A DNA stretch of 10,758 bases from positions 1-10,758 of the forward strand of contig BQKZ01014844.1 of assembly GCA_036244855.1 (NCBI GenBank). Reading direction: 5' to 3'. The notes under the pieces are model-generated. The model worked only from the letters and a program-made list of their open reading frames with translations. It was not told the DNA's origin and made no database searches. This document shows positions 1 through 7,492 of the stretch, piece after piece. How positions within the stretch are numbered: position 1 is the first letter of the stretch; each line of letters opens with the position of its first letter. The stretch comes from Temnopleurus reevesii. Lineage: Eukaryota; Echinodermata; Echinoidea; Temnopleuroida; Temnopleuridae. The position numbers were made by a program, and so were the translations under genes.

Positions 1-65
1 ACAATTCAGCATAAAATTCATGAAGGAAATACCAAATATAATTTGCTTTCTGTTTTGTTTCATAG

Positions 66-147
66 GTACCGCATCCAATATTCTGCCCTACAGAAGGAGG
101 AAGCAGAGCAATCAGAATTCATAGAGCAGTTCATCCTGAATAAATGA
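66..147 (+). CDS. IFT20: IFT20, terminal coding exon (partial gene)
   Basis: IFT20 is a small coiled-coil subunit of intraflagellar transport complex B. It carries cargo along cilia and is also found at the Golgi, where it helps sort ciliary membrane proteins. The exon follows a pyrimidine-rich tract and an AG acceptor at 64-65. Base 66 finishes a codon split by the intron, then 26 codons run from Tyr to Lys and end in TGA at 145-147. The pattern YRIQYSAL followed by EAEQSEFIEQFI and a terminal Lys matches the conserved C-terminus of animal IFT20, including the point at which the vertebrate protein ends. It is rich in Glu and Gln, as expected for the end of the coiled coil. The other exons lie to the left of the window. 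The gene converges on TMEM97. Assignment rests on recognising this C-terminal signature; I know no other family that fits. Confidence 0.9.
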
Positions 148-205
148 TGGAACTCCAAGGCATACTTCTAGAACAAGATTATAGAAGATATATACTGGGT
201 ATGGT

Positions 206-538
206 AAACCAATTGGTCTGTATTCTGATGTCAGGTTTAACTTAAACCAGAGTTTAAATCTGTGGGTTAAGTATGGGAAGCCAAAAGAGGCTTGAATCTA
301 TAACAGTCAGTGTTTAATTTACCAGAATATTTCGCACTCATAGTATTAAAAACTGTCTTGGAATAACAACTTAAATAGTTTTCTACAATATGAGAGCATG
401 GGAAAAGAGAGCAGTTAACATAAAAATTATACTATTTAAATAGAGTTTTGACTCTTTTTGCTTACCATACTTAAACACAGATTTAAACTCTAGTTTAAGT
501 TAAACCTGACATCAGAATACAGGCCATTGTATTGGGGC
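206..538. repeat. Fold-back (MITE-like) element with ~85-base inverted arms
   Basis: The left arm (about 214-300) and right arm (about 446-527) are inverted copies of each other. For example TATTCTGATGTCAGG at 221-235 pairs with CCTGACATCAGAATA at 505-519, and the pairing continues through AGTTTAAATCTGTG. The AT-rich loop of roughly 145 bases has no coding potential. No transposase is present, so it is a non-autonomous element. It begins about 60 bases after the IFT20 stop codon and may be transcribed within the IFT20 3' UTR as a long hairpin. Exact ends and the target duplication are uncertain. Confidence 0.8.
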
Positions 539-674
539 CTCCGCACCTTGAAGTTGCCATAACTTTACCCTTCATAAACTTGTGTTTTTCACTTTGTCTA
601 AATAATTAATGTAGGTCTCCATGTCATTTCAATCCCACAAACTGTTAAATTCCTGAATATGTTCCATAAAGCGG

Positions 675-986
675 CCAGGGTGTACAGGGACAATGAATTT
701 AAATCTGCCAATCATATATATATACATGTATACAGTCAAACCTGTCTATAGTGGCCACCCAAGGGAAACAGAAAAAGTGGCCACTGTAGACAGGTGACCT
801 CTATAGACAGGTTGGACAACACACATTTTCATCTGGAGGGAATCAATTAAGGCGACCGCTACTTGCAGGTGGCTGGTAAAGACAGGTGGTTGATAAGACA
901 GGTTTGACTTTATATATATTTTTTTTTTTACAATGGTTTGAAATGGTTATCCAAAACAATCCAAATTATGTCCCTGTTCACCCTGG
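675..986. repeat. Inverted repeat split by a nested element
   Basis: A 26-base arm at 675-700 beginning CCAGGGTGTACAGGGACA is matched in inverted orientation at 963-986 (TGTCCCTGTTCACCCTGG at 969-986). The segment between the arms contains the separate inverted-repeat element at 731-912 and TATATA-rich flanks. The simplest reading is an older fold-back element into which the 731-912 element inserted at an AT-rich spot. The outer ends of the older element are not clear. Confidence 0.6.
731..912. mobile_element. Tc1/mariner-style MITE, CAGTCAAACCTGTCT termini
   Basis: The element starts TACAGTCAAACCTGTCTATA at 731 and ends with the inverted form AGACAGGTTTGAC followed by TTTA near 912, giving a size of about 182 bases. 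A TA dinucleotide flanking CAGT-type ends is the usual signature of Tc1/mariner-superfamily insertions. Internal sub-repeats of CTATAGACAGG and GTGGCCAC reinforce the fold-back structure. There is no internal ORF, so it would depend on a transposase encoded elsewhere. One terminal base departs from perfect symmetry (ACTTTA in place of ACTGTA). Confidence 0.75.
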
Positions 987-1077
987 TGTCTCTTTTTGGT
1001 ACTGTATGGCAATATTGAAGCCAAGTGCTTTCAAATTGATTACTAGATGAATCCTCGACCGCGCACGGTCAAAATTT

Positions 1078-1670
1078 ATGCCTCCGCCATCACGCAATCA
1101 GAAAGGTATGTACGGCCTGTTCCATGCCATCAGAAATCAAATACATTTTACAAATTTTGGGCACTGCTACCTTTGACCTCATGAACCTAAAATCTCATCA
1201 GTTCTTACTCACGTGCTTATACATACTTGAGCCAAGTTTGGTTAAATCTGTACACAAGTTCTGAAATGATTGCGGTAACAAGCTATTTTTGGTGATTTTT
1301 TACAAGTTTTTTGACCCTGTGACCTTTGATCCACTGAACCCAAAATCTAATCAGTTCATCCTCCTATGCTTATACATACTTGACCCAAGTTTCGTCAAAA
1401 TCTGTACAGAAGTTCTGAACTTATTGCGGTAACAAGCTATTTTGGGTGATTTTTTACAAGTTTTTTGGCCCTGTAACCTTTGACCTTTGACCCACTGACC
1501 CCAAAATCTAATCAGTTCATCCTCACATGGTTATACATACTTGAGCCCAGTTTGGTCAAAATCCGTCCAGCAGTTCTGAACTTATCGCGGTAACAAGGTC
1601 CGGACGCACGGACGGACGGACAACCCGAAAACGTAATGCCTCCAGCACCACCTTACGGTGGCGGAGGCAT
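1078..1670. mobile_element. 593-base MITE with ATGCCTCCGCCA termini and three internal tandem units
   Basis: The ends are ATGCCTCCGCCATCACG at 1078-1094 and the inverted ACGGTGGCGGAGGCAT at 1655-1670. The right end also folds on itself, because ATGCCTCC recurs at about 1636 and faces GGAGGCAT. The interior consists of three diverged tandem units of about 154-160 bases, roughly 1147-1300, 1301-1455 and 1456-1600. Each carries a TTTGACC block, CCCAAAATCTAATCAGTTC or a variant, CTTATACATACTTGA and GCGGTAACAAG. A GGACGCACGGACGGACGGAC tract precedes the right terminus. Repeats of this general type are, to my recollection, common in marine invertebrate genomes. No protein is encoded. Confidence 0.8.
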
Positions 1671-1713
1671 AATTATTGGAAAAATATAGTATATGGGCAA
1701 CTCCATATAAAGA

Positions 1714-1909
1714 AAGGGGTGTTGCTAGAAAATTGCAATGAATTTTGAATTTGCAGTTTATCGCACGCGTCATTCATATTCATTGTTTTATGCTTGTGCC
1801 TCGACTAAGAAACACAGACTCTGCGCAACTGAAAATGCCCATATTGTCAAGTTGGGACTGATTTGTAGTTGATTTGCAATGGATCACAACTTTCTAGTAA
1901 TACCCCTTA
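1714..1909. mobile_element. MITE with AAGGGGTGTTGCTAGAAA terminal repeat
   Basis: The left end AAAGGGGTGTTGCTAGAAA (from 1714) is mirrored by TTTCTAGTAATACCCCTTAA (1891-1910). Just inside, AATTGCAATGAA faces TTGCAATGGATCACAA. The interior has no coding potential. It shares its terminal and subterminal pattern (GGGGTGTTGC, TTGCAATTGATCGCAA-like blocks) with the elements at 6353-6530 and 7311-7492, so these look like one family at different states of decay. It lies about 40 bases beyond the preceding MITE. Confidence 0.7.
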
Positions 1910-2129
1910 AATGTAACACTTTTAATGTTTATGGCTTGGGTAGTATATAAATCTACAAATAGGAAAAAAGTGAGATCTGGGCTCCGTAACATATAGATTT
2001 GAAATTACTCATTAATTTTACAGAAGGAGTTTGATCGGTTACAGGCCAGTCTTATTAACAGTACTTGCATGCACTTAAGATCTTGATTGGCCATGTTCAT
2101 CGTTACAAGGGCCCTATAGGGCCAATTGC

Positions 2130-2270
2130 ATGTAATGGTCTTTGTTATCCTATCCTGGCTAAGATGTCTAAATTTATTGTGCCATCTTCCTAACACAGAT
2201 ACAAGTGTATAAAGAGGATGGCACAAGAAGTCAAGACGTCTTAGCATGAAGAGGATAGCAAATATCATTT
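2130..2270. repeat. Fold-back hairpin, arms about 55-60 bases
   Basis: The left arm at about 2132-2192 (GTAATGGTC, TTATCCT, GGCTAAGATGTCT, TTGTGCCATC) pairs imperfectly with the right arm at about 2211-2270 (GATGGCACAAGAAG, AGACGTCTTAGC, GAGGATAGCAAA). A loop of about 20 bases separates them. By eye, roughly three quarters of positions pair. A separate perfect short palindrome, GGGCCCTATAGGGCC-like, lies just upstream near 2110-2124. It could be a small MITE or the stem of a structured RNA; nothing in the sequence decides. Confidence 0.55.
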
Positions 2271-2536
2271 CGTGCTATTGGCCCATGATGTACAAAATGA
2301 TTGAATAAATTTGGAATTGACCATAATTGTATGAATGTTGGGTTGAAATGTTTGACAATTACACAACTACTTAATCGTTATAGGTCTTCTACCAAAATTA
2401 TCATTTGTTAGCTAGGTGTAGTAGTTTTTGCTCAAATAGTTAAGTTAATGTTAAAAAAGTTTATGTCCAGCATACAAAATTTTTCCAATTCATTTAATTG
2501 CCCGTGAATGGCTGATGACTCGCCTCTCCTATATTT

Positions 2537-2765
2537 AAAGACTGGGTCTGACCAAGAAAATTCTTGTATTGATTGAAAGCAGAAAAATCAGATAAATATA
2601 CAAAACAAGTTTGAAGCAATAAAAAATGAGAAAGTTATGAACATTTCAATTTAATAACTCAATATTTGTTTGTCATGCAAATTGGCAACATCTATATTTG
2701 ATCCGTTTGTCTGATTTTTGGGCTTTCAATCACAGCAAGATTTGTCTGGCCCAGACCAAGTCTTT
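2537..2765. repeat. Fold-back element with ~62-base inverted arms
   Basis: The left arm 2537-2599 (AAAGACTGGGTCTGACCAAG, then ATTGATTGAAAGC and AAAAATCAGATAAA) is the inverted counterpart of the right arm 2706-2765 (TTTGTCTGATTTTTGGGC, then CTTTCAATCACAG and CCAGACCAAGTCTTT). The roughly 106-base loop is AT-rich and holds AATAAA at 2618-2623, which could act as a poly(A) signal for rightward transcripts. No coding potential is visible. Boundaries beyond the arms were not resolved. Confidence 0.75.
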
Positions 2766-3009
2766 GAGATCAGTAATTCTGCTTTGTTATCGGGTTCTGT
2801 TCTTCACAATCTTCCAGGGAAATATATCCATAATATCTGCAATATTTGTTGTGCAGGGATGCCAACCAAAAATAACATCATTTGTTTGTTACATTAGGAC
2901 CAGGAGTATCAAACTCAATAGATGTGGGTATATTCATCCAAACATAAGACATAAGAATACCAATATGCATTCACATTTAATAGAAATTATAATAGATAAT
3001 TTATTATTC

Positions 3010-3257
3010 AACTATTTTCAACAGAAATTGAGATAAATATCCCATACAAATTGATGGATGTATCATCCTTGACCAAGAAAATTTGAACTTTTTGAATGAG
3101 GGTCATGAGTAGACTATACAGTGGAACTACTGTAACTATTTTCAACAGAAATTGAGATAAATATCCCATACAAATTGATGGATGTATCATCCTTGACCAA
3201 GAAAATTTTAACTTTTTGAATGAGGGTCATGAGTAGACTATACAGTGGAACCTCATT
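3010..3257. repeat. 124-base tandem direct duplication
   Basis: Two copies of a 124-base unit start at 3010 and 3134, each opening AACTATTTTCAACAGAAATT. Over the part I compared they differ by a single base (TTTGAACTTTTT against TTTTAACTTTTT). Both copies run up to the sequence TACAGTGGAAC. In the second copy this opens a full mariner-like element (3241-3546), whereas in the first it is cut down to an 18-base remnant at 3117-3134. The near identity implies a recent local duplication. No gene is affected. Confidence 0.9.
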
Positions 3258-3546
3258 ATAAAGAGGTCGGATATAGCGAGATACCCGTTATATGAGCCTG
3301 TAACATAAAAGATGCAATTAAACCTTCCAATAAATATTATTCGTAAGTCTATGACAAAACTTGTACCATAAAGATGCAATTGATTTTCAATTTATTGTAT
3401 CTCTTTTATGTTGCAGGCCCATAATAAGATAATTTTATTGGTCCCAACTGTCTATAGTTCCTTTTTTTACCCTGATATAGTGAGGAACCTGATACAAGGT
3501 AATTTTCAAAGTCCCAAGGACCTCGTTATAAAGAGATTTCACTGTA
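3241..3546. mobile_element. Mariner-like MITE with an extra internal fold-back segment
   Basis: The termini TACAGTGGAACCTCATTATA (3241-3260) and CTCGTTATAAAGAG...TTTCACTGTA (ending 3546) form inverted repeats flanked by TA. At 306 bases it is longer than the 181-base relatives at 4650-4830 and 6957-7137. The extra length lies around 3298-3420, which itself folds back (ACATAAAAGATGCAATT against AATTTATTGTATCTCTTTTATGT). This suggests either a nested insertion or a longer family member. No transposase ORF is present. Confidence 0.75.
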
Positions 3547-4028
3547 CTTAAAGACAGATGTCAGTTTAACTGGGCTATGAAAACACAGCATTTGAAAACA
3601 GGAGAAAAATTTGTCCATTTCTGTCAATCAGAATTTTGAGTATGACATTAATGTTGGCAAATCTGCAAATATGACTTGTATGTGATGTTCAACATGATGT
3701 AATTTTTCTGTGCTGTTTTCCTCATTTTATCAAGGACGTTGTACTGTGTACAAATTTGCTCCATGCAATCCTCCCACATTTTGACGCTCATAATGATGTA
3801 AATATTTTGTATATATTTATTATCATGTAAATAAAATGCTGAATGCTATTGAAAAAAATACACGAGATGAAAAGTATTTTCTTCTTTTATGTCCCTTCTA
3901 GTCTGATTATGCATAATGCTCACTAAATTCTTGCTTTATAATTTAAGGAGACCAAAATTTGACAAAAATTGATCAATTTGCCAGTCTATCATTCCATTTG
4001 CTTGAGTGCATACACAAAATTTCCTTTT
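3547..4028. other. Gene-free interval with a candidate rightward 3' end
   Basis: No ORF or repeat is convincing in this 482-base stretch. Its AT-rich composition, with TTTTGTATATATTTATTATC just before AATAAA at 3830-3835 and a run of A from about 3853, has the look of an mRNA 3' end on the plus strand. If used, it would give IFT20 a 3' UTR of about 3.7 kb. This is inference from composition only. Confidence 0.35.
3830..3835 (+). promoter_or_regulatory. Candidate poly(A) signal for IFT20
   Basis: A canonical AATAAA follows a U-rich stretch and precedes GCTGAATGCTATTG, with cleavage expected at about 3850. Other plus-strand AATAAA hexamers occur at 2304-2309, 2618-2623 and in a cluster at 5282-5310, so the true IFT20 end cannot be fixed from sequence alone. 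AATAAA also overlaps the IFT20 stop codon (139-144), which is unlikely to be functional. Confidence 0.3.
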
Positions 4029-4210
4029 AGGGCAGTGATTCACCAAGTTACGAAAGACATTAAGAATGACTATACGCATGGCTGGTATCAATTCTTGAGC
4101 AGAATGATCAAGAATCTTATGCGTATTACCAGGGTATTGCACTAGTTTACATTGTATTACTTCTTAAAGTCGTTCGTAAATTTAAGAATGATTTGGTGAA
4201 ACACCGCCCT
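4029..4210. mobile_element. 182-base MITE with AGGGCAGTGATTCACCA termini
   Basis: The left end AGGGCAGTGATTCACCAAG (from 4029) mirrors the right end TTTGGTGAAACACCGCCCT (ending 4210). Inner arms also pair, with TTACGAAAGACATTAAGAA facing TTCTTAAAGTCGTTCGTAAA. This is a fold-back element without coding sequence and distinct from the TA/CAGT families nearby. I could not identify a convincing target-site duplication. Confidence 0.75.
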
Positions 4211-4366
4211 GGTTATTTCGCTGAATGACAGGGAAGATCTTTTCTATTGTGAGCCTCTAGTTATTGTGAAGGCTGAAATGGGTAGCTCTTTACTTTGACC
4301 AATTTCTGTGTCTTCCGATATACTTCTTCCAAATCATAGCCACAAATGCAAAGACTCCAACCATTC

Positions 4367-4513
4367 CAGTATTGTGTTTCATAAAGCTATACTTGGATCT
4401 ACAAACAACTGTACGAACAACCGGTGATCATTTCTCGCACTCGATGAGAACTCCTCTCGCTGAATCGAACAGTCATGCATAGATCTACACACAGCTTTAA
4501 GAAACACAGCCCC
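4367..4513. mobile_element. MITE with GTGTTTCATAAAGCT termini
   Basis: The left arm ATTGTGTTTCATAAAGCT (4371-4388), followed by GGATCTACAAACAACTGT, pairs with the right arm made of ACAGTCATGCATAGATCTA and AGCTTTAAGAAACACAGCCCC-type sequence ending at about 4513. Size is roughly 147 bases and no ORF is present. A weaker inverted repeat follows directly (ATGCATATTCCAGAA at 4518 against TTCTGGAATGCAT near 4595) and may be part of a second small element. Confidence 0.65.
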
Positions 4514-4649
4514 AAATGCATATTCCAGAATGGTGTAGCATCCCTCCACTTTTTATAATTCCTTATTTAGCCGGGCATCAAATATTCCAACTGTTCTGGA
4601 ATGCATGTTGCAGAACGACACCTCGGCACTTCTTATGCACAGCTACAAA

Positions 4650-4830
4650 TACGGTGAAACCTCTTTATAATGAGGTCCTTGGGACCATGAAAATTATGTT
4701 GTTATATCAGGTTCCTCACTATCTCAGGGTAATAAAACAAAGAACTATAAAGAGCTGGGACCCATAAAATCAACTTTTTATAACAGGTATCTTGCTATAT
4801 CCGACCTCTTTATAACGAGGTTCCACTGTA
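4650..4830. mobile_element. 181-base mariner-like MITE
   Basis: It begins TACGGTGAAACCTCTTTATA and ends TAACGAGGTTCCACTGTA, so TA plus CAGTG-type inverted termini bound a segment of exactly 181 bases, the same length as the element at 6957-7137. Internal blocks GAGGTCCTTGGGACC and CTCAGGGTAATAAAAC also match that family. It lies in the convergent interval between IFT20 and TMEM97 and encodes nothing. Confidence 0.85.
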
Positions 4831-5345
4831 TTTGAGGCCAGTGATAGACAAATTGGGAGACAGATGGGATCAATACTGGTATGGCTGCACTCTGTCCATT
4901 TACTTGCGTATCGATGCCTGTATCACTATGCACAGATGAGACAAAGAATTTTGGACAAAGTAAGTGAATTAATTCAGTCATTCGCAACAGCTTGATACAC
5001 ATAAAAGAAAGAACCCTCATTGTGTTATGCCTGTTTGACATATTTCATGAATATAAGAGGGAACTAATTTTCCGTTGTGTGTATCTAGCTATTGTAAATA
5101 CTTTAATGAAGCTGTTTACTTTATCCAAGAGCCTTTGTACCTTCTACTCACAGTGTATGCAGTAGGAGGTTATTGATTGATGTTATTCAAATTGCGGTTC
5201 ATGTACATACTTTTAAAAAACTCTGTATATTCATAAGAAACATGAGCCTATGATGTCCCACGTGTGTCAAGGATGTGTATAAATAAAATAAATATGAAGA
5301 GACTAATAAAAAAAAATGAATTGGGAAGTATGTTTTTCATCTGAA
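4831..5345. other. Gene-free convergent interval with plus-strand AATAAA cluster
   Basis: No gene or clear repeat is visible. Near 5282-5310 there are three overlapping or adjacent AATAAA hexamers on the plus strand followed by an A-rich run, about 40 bases from the minus-strand AATAAA proposed for TMEM97. Convergent transcripts may therefore end close together or overlap here. This is inference; a coding role is not supported. Confidence 0.3.
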
Positions 5346-5351
5346 TTTATT
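5346..5351 (-). promoter_or_regulatory. Candidate poly(A) signal for TMEM97
   Basis: TTTATT on the plus strand reads AATAAA on the TMEM97 strand. It is the first canonical hexamer I see after the stop codon, about 340 bases downstream, and a U-rich stretch follows at the expected distance. It would define a 3' UTR of about 360 bases. Confidence 0.45.
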
Positions 5352-5692
5352 TCTTTTTGACATATTGATAACCAATACATTGACAATAGGCGAATTAAAA
5401 ATCAACTCAGATTCTGTCTACTTCATAAATATATGACAATCAATACTAAATTGGTGATTTATCAAAATTGGAATAAATACATTGGTACATGTTTTGAACA
5501 TCAGTTACAAAAGTCTTTACCTGAGGATATTTTGTAATGTGAATCATATTTTTGTCTCATTTCAACAATCACTTGGTCTCATCAAAGATATACAGTTCAA
5601 ACATAGACAACACAACCGTCGAAATCATCTATTTCCAGGTACATTGTAAATTTTTATCTAAAGCAAACAGTTTTTTTTTTTTGGGGGGGGGA

Positions 5693-5949
5693 CTAATTTG
5701 CCTTCTGTTTGTTGCCACTGGGACTAGTATAATCTGGACTGAACAGCATTGTAAAGAGCATTATAAACGGTAAAATTAGGAACGGCGAGTAGATCGCAAA
5801 CAATGTTGATCTTTCGGCGAGCGTGCTTGGTCCGGGAAGGGAGGTGTACGAGAAGTTGCTGAGAAAGATCTCGGCCGTGATGGGGATGACGGTGGTAGCT
5901 ACGTGGGAGCTGTACACGATGGCTGGGATACGGATCCACTGACAGTTGC
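5693..5949 (-). CDS. TMEM97: TMEM97 exon 3 (C-terminal half and stop)
   Basis: This exon encodes the last 84 residues of TMEM97 after a Gly codon split with exon 2. The acceptor is CTTCTTAG at about 5950-5957. Using it restores the frame and gives KGNCQWIRIPAIVYSSH across the junction, the conserved start of transmembrane segment 3. A nearer AG (before TGGATCC) breaks the frame and is rejected. Hydrophobic spans at about residues 92-117 and 135-158 are segments 3 and 4 of the EXPERA fold; LAERSTLFAIYSPFLILPF is typical of the family. The protein ends NKQKAN, so Lys168 and Lys170 form a KxKxx motif suited to COPI-mediated ER retrieval. The stop codon TAG is at 5693-5695, followed after one base by nine C and twelve A. 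TMEM97 binds sterols, limits NPC1 stability and is the sigma-2 receptor, as known for the mammalian protein. Confidence 0.92.
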
Positions 5950-6044
5950 CTAAGAAGAGGAAGAATAGAAAGAAAATATTTAATAATGTTAGAATTGTTA
6001 GTGAAATATTTAAAAAATGTCATATTTCTGACTTTGATGACCCT

Positions 6045-6123
6045 GGTGGTGATGGTGGTGGTGATATAAATAACAGTGCTGAAGATGATGTTGATGACGA
6101 TGATGATGAAGATGATGACGATA

Positions 6124-6175
<52 letters not shown>

Positions 6176-6297
6176 CAATAATGATTGTAATCATGATTGA
6201 TGATGAAAATAATGATGATAATGATAACAATGATCATAATGATGACAATAATCATCATGATGACGATGATGATGATGATGATGATGATGAAGAAGAA
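6045..6297. repeat. GAT/ATG trinucleotide microsatellite
   Basis: Imperfect GAT-rich sequence with an uninterrupted core of 17 ATG units at 6124-6174 and a shorter pure run near 6262-6290. It lies in TMEM97 intron 2. Open frames through it translate to runs of Asp, Met, His or Ile and are artefacts of the repeat, not genes. The same tract with the same core length recurs at about 7899-8151. Confidence 0.95.
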
Positions 6298-6352
6298 AAA
6301 GATAAAGATGAAGGTGAAGATGACAATTTAAGGCAGATAATTTCCCTGCCTT

Positions 6353-6530
6353 AGGGGTGTTGTTTAAAAGTTGCAATTGATCGCAAATCAACAGCAAATC
6401 AGTTGCAAATTGTAACATGCATTTTCATTCAAACATGATATACGCTTCTAACAAGACGAGCACGAACTTTGATTGGCGCCTTCAAATCAACTTCAACTTG
6501 CAATCAATTGCAACTCCCTAACTTCAAAGG
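6353..6530. mobile_element. Degenerate MITE of the GGGGTGTTG family
   Basis: The left side has AGGGGTGTTG and AGTTGCAATTGATCGCAA, the right side TTGCAATCAATTGCAACT. These pair as inverted arms around a loop containing TTGATTGGCGCC. The extreme right terminus is diverged (CCCTAACTTCAAAGGG), so its end is approximate. It lies in TMEM97 intron 2 and is repeated at 8207-8384 by the larger duplication. A run of 14 G follows at 6590-6603. Confidence 0.6.
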
Positions 6531-6785
6531 GTCTCAGAAAATCTGGAACAAGCATAATTATGTGTATGGTTTAATTCGTGAGTGTGTGTGGGGGGGGGGG
6601 GGGAGAGATGCCAACCATTCCCGAATGTGCACAAGTGCACAAGGTAATCAAGATGTATTTCCCATGAATTCAAGTCTATTACTGCAAGCGATTGGCTAAT
6701 AGTAAGGTTATTCCTGTCATATTTTCTCTCACTTTGGTTCATATTCTGGAACAATTGGCATGTATACATCTCTATTATTCAATAC

Positions 6786-6930
6786 CTTTGTAGAATGCAT
6801 ATGCTGCAACAAAGAAGAAGGGCAGCTGGAAGAACGTCTCGCAGTAGATGAAGGACTGATACCAGATGGGTGGGTCTCCAAAGAGAACGTCTTTGAACTC
6901 TGTAGTATACTGGAGTTTAGGTGACAGCAA
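6786..6930 (-). CDS. TMEM97: TMEM97 exon 2, copy A
   Basis: This 145-base exon gives 48 codons plus one base (phase 0 in, phase 1 out). It has an acceptor TTTTTCCAG just above 6930 and a donor GTATTG at 6785-6780. It encodes residues 40-87: the lumenal stretch [20 protein letters not shown] and transmembrane segment 2 (about residues 63-85, [20 protein letters not shown]). Asp53 of EFKD and Glu70 of YCET occupy the positions of human Asp56 and Glu70-equivalent Glu73, residues linked to ligand binding and fold. Using this acceptor gives twelve residues between YP and EFKD, the same spacing as in the human protein; a later in-frame AG would shorten it. The sequence is identical to copy B. Only one copy can be used per mRNA: joining the two puts the second out of frame and reaches TAA after four codons. 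Confidence 0.88.
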
Positions 6931-6956
6931 CTGGAAAAACATAACAAGAAGCATAA

Positions 6957-7137
6957 TACAGTCAAACCTCATTATAACGAGGTCCTTGGGACCAGATAAA
7001 TATTCTCTTTATATCGAAACCTTGTTATATATCAGGGCCAAAATACAATAAAATACAAAGAGATGGGACAAGGAAAATTACCTTGTTATAACGAGATCTC
7101 ATTATATCAGTGCTCTTTATAACGAGGTTGGACTGTA
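6957..7137. mobile_element. 181-base mariner-like MITE in TMEM97 intron 1 (copy A)
   Basis: TACAGTCAAACCTCATTATA at the left and ATAACGAGGTTGGACTGTA at the right form TA-flanked inverted termini with CAGT ends. Length and internal blocks (GAGGTCCTTGGGACC, ATATATCAGGGCC) match the element at 4650-4830. It inserted 26 bases upstream of exon 2 on the TMEM97 strand, close to where a branch point would lie, so it may affect splicing. It encodes nothing. Confidence 0.88.
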
Positions 7138-7310
7138 CATGCATTCTGGTTATGTGGAAAAAAGTTTGAACAATTTAACTGCAAACTTCCTATCTAAACT
7201 GTTTGAATTATCTAACTGAATAAGCCAATATTTTAGCATAGGTACTTTATTACGTAAGACCTTCATTCAAATAGCGAGGTTTTAATACTTAATCTATAAA
7301 GTCTCAAGTC

Positions 7311-7492
7311 TAATGGAGTGTTGCTCAAAAGTTACGATTGATCGCAAGTTGCAGTTGATCAGAATGCGCCAATCAAAATCATTGTTTCATGCGCGTCTTC
7401 TTAAATGCGCAAATCATACGCGGATGAAAATGCGCGTTACAATGTGCAAATTTGCAGTTGATTCGCAGTTGATTTTGAAAGACACCCCATTA
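7311..7492. mobile_element. 182-base MITE with TAATGGGGTGTC-type termini (copy A)
   Basis: The ends are TAATGGAGTGTTGCTCAAAA at 7311-7330 and TTTTGAAAGACACCCCATTA at 7473-7492, inverted and bounded by TA. Inside, GATTGATCGCAAGTTGCAGT faces TTTGCAGTTGATTCGCAG, and ATGCGC motifs recur in the loop. It belongs to the same loose family as 1714-1909 and 6353-6530 but is better preserved. A short open frame across it is an artefact. Confidence 0.8.

Noticed and set aside
2005..2268. 87-codon minus-strand frame
   Set aside because: It coincides with the 2130-2270 hairpin and has no recognisable domain or exon signals.
2698..3036. 112-codon plus-strand frame
   Set aside because: It begins inside the right arm of a fold-back element and ends in the 124-base tandem repeat. 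Composition looks random and no motif was recognised.
3010..3257. CRISPR-like direct repeats
   Set aside because: Only two copies of a 124-base unit with no spacers, in eukaryotic intergenic DNA; it is a simple tandem duplication.
4778..5041. 87-codon minus-strand frame downstream of TMEM97
   Set aside because: It overlaps the end of the 4650-4830 MITE and shows no domain, signal peptide or splice support.
5928..5936. Alternative TMEM97 exon 3 acceptor at CTGTCAG before TGGATCC
   Set aside because: It would leave the split Gly codon out of frame. The CTTCTTAG acceptor keeps the frame and restores the conserved GNCQWIR junction.
5946..6354. Open frames rich in Asp, Met, His or Ile on both strands (and their copies at 7750-8208)
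   Set aside because: They are translations of the GAT/ATG microsatellite in TMEM97 intron 2. All frames stay open because the repeat lacks stops, and no homology or splice context supports a protein.
6469..6769. Plus- and minus-strand frames around the G14 run (copies at 8323-8623)
   Set aside because: They cross a MITE arm and a homopolymer, and the Gly or Pro runs are homopolymer translation. The region is TMEM97 intron 2.
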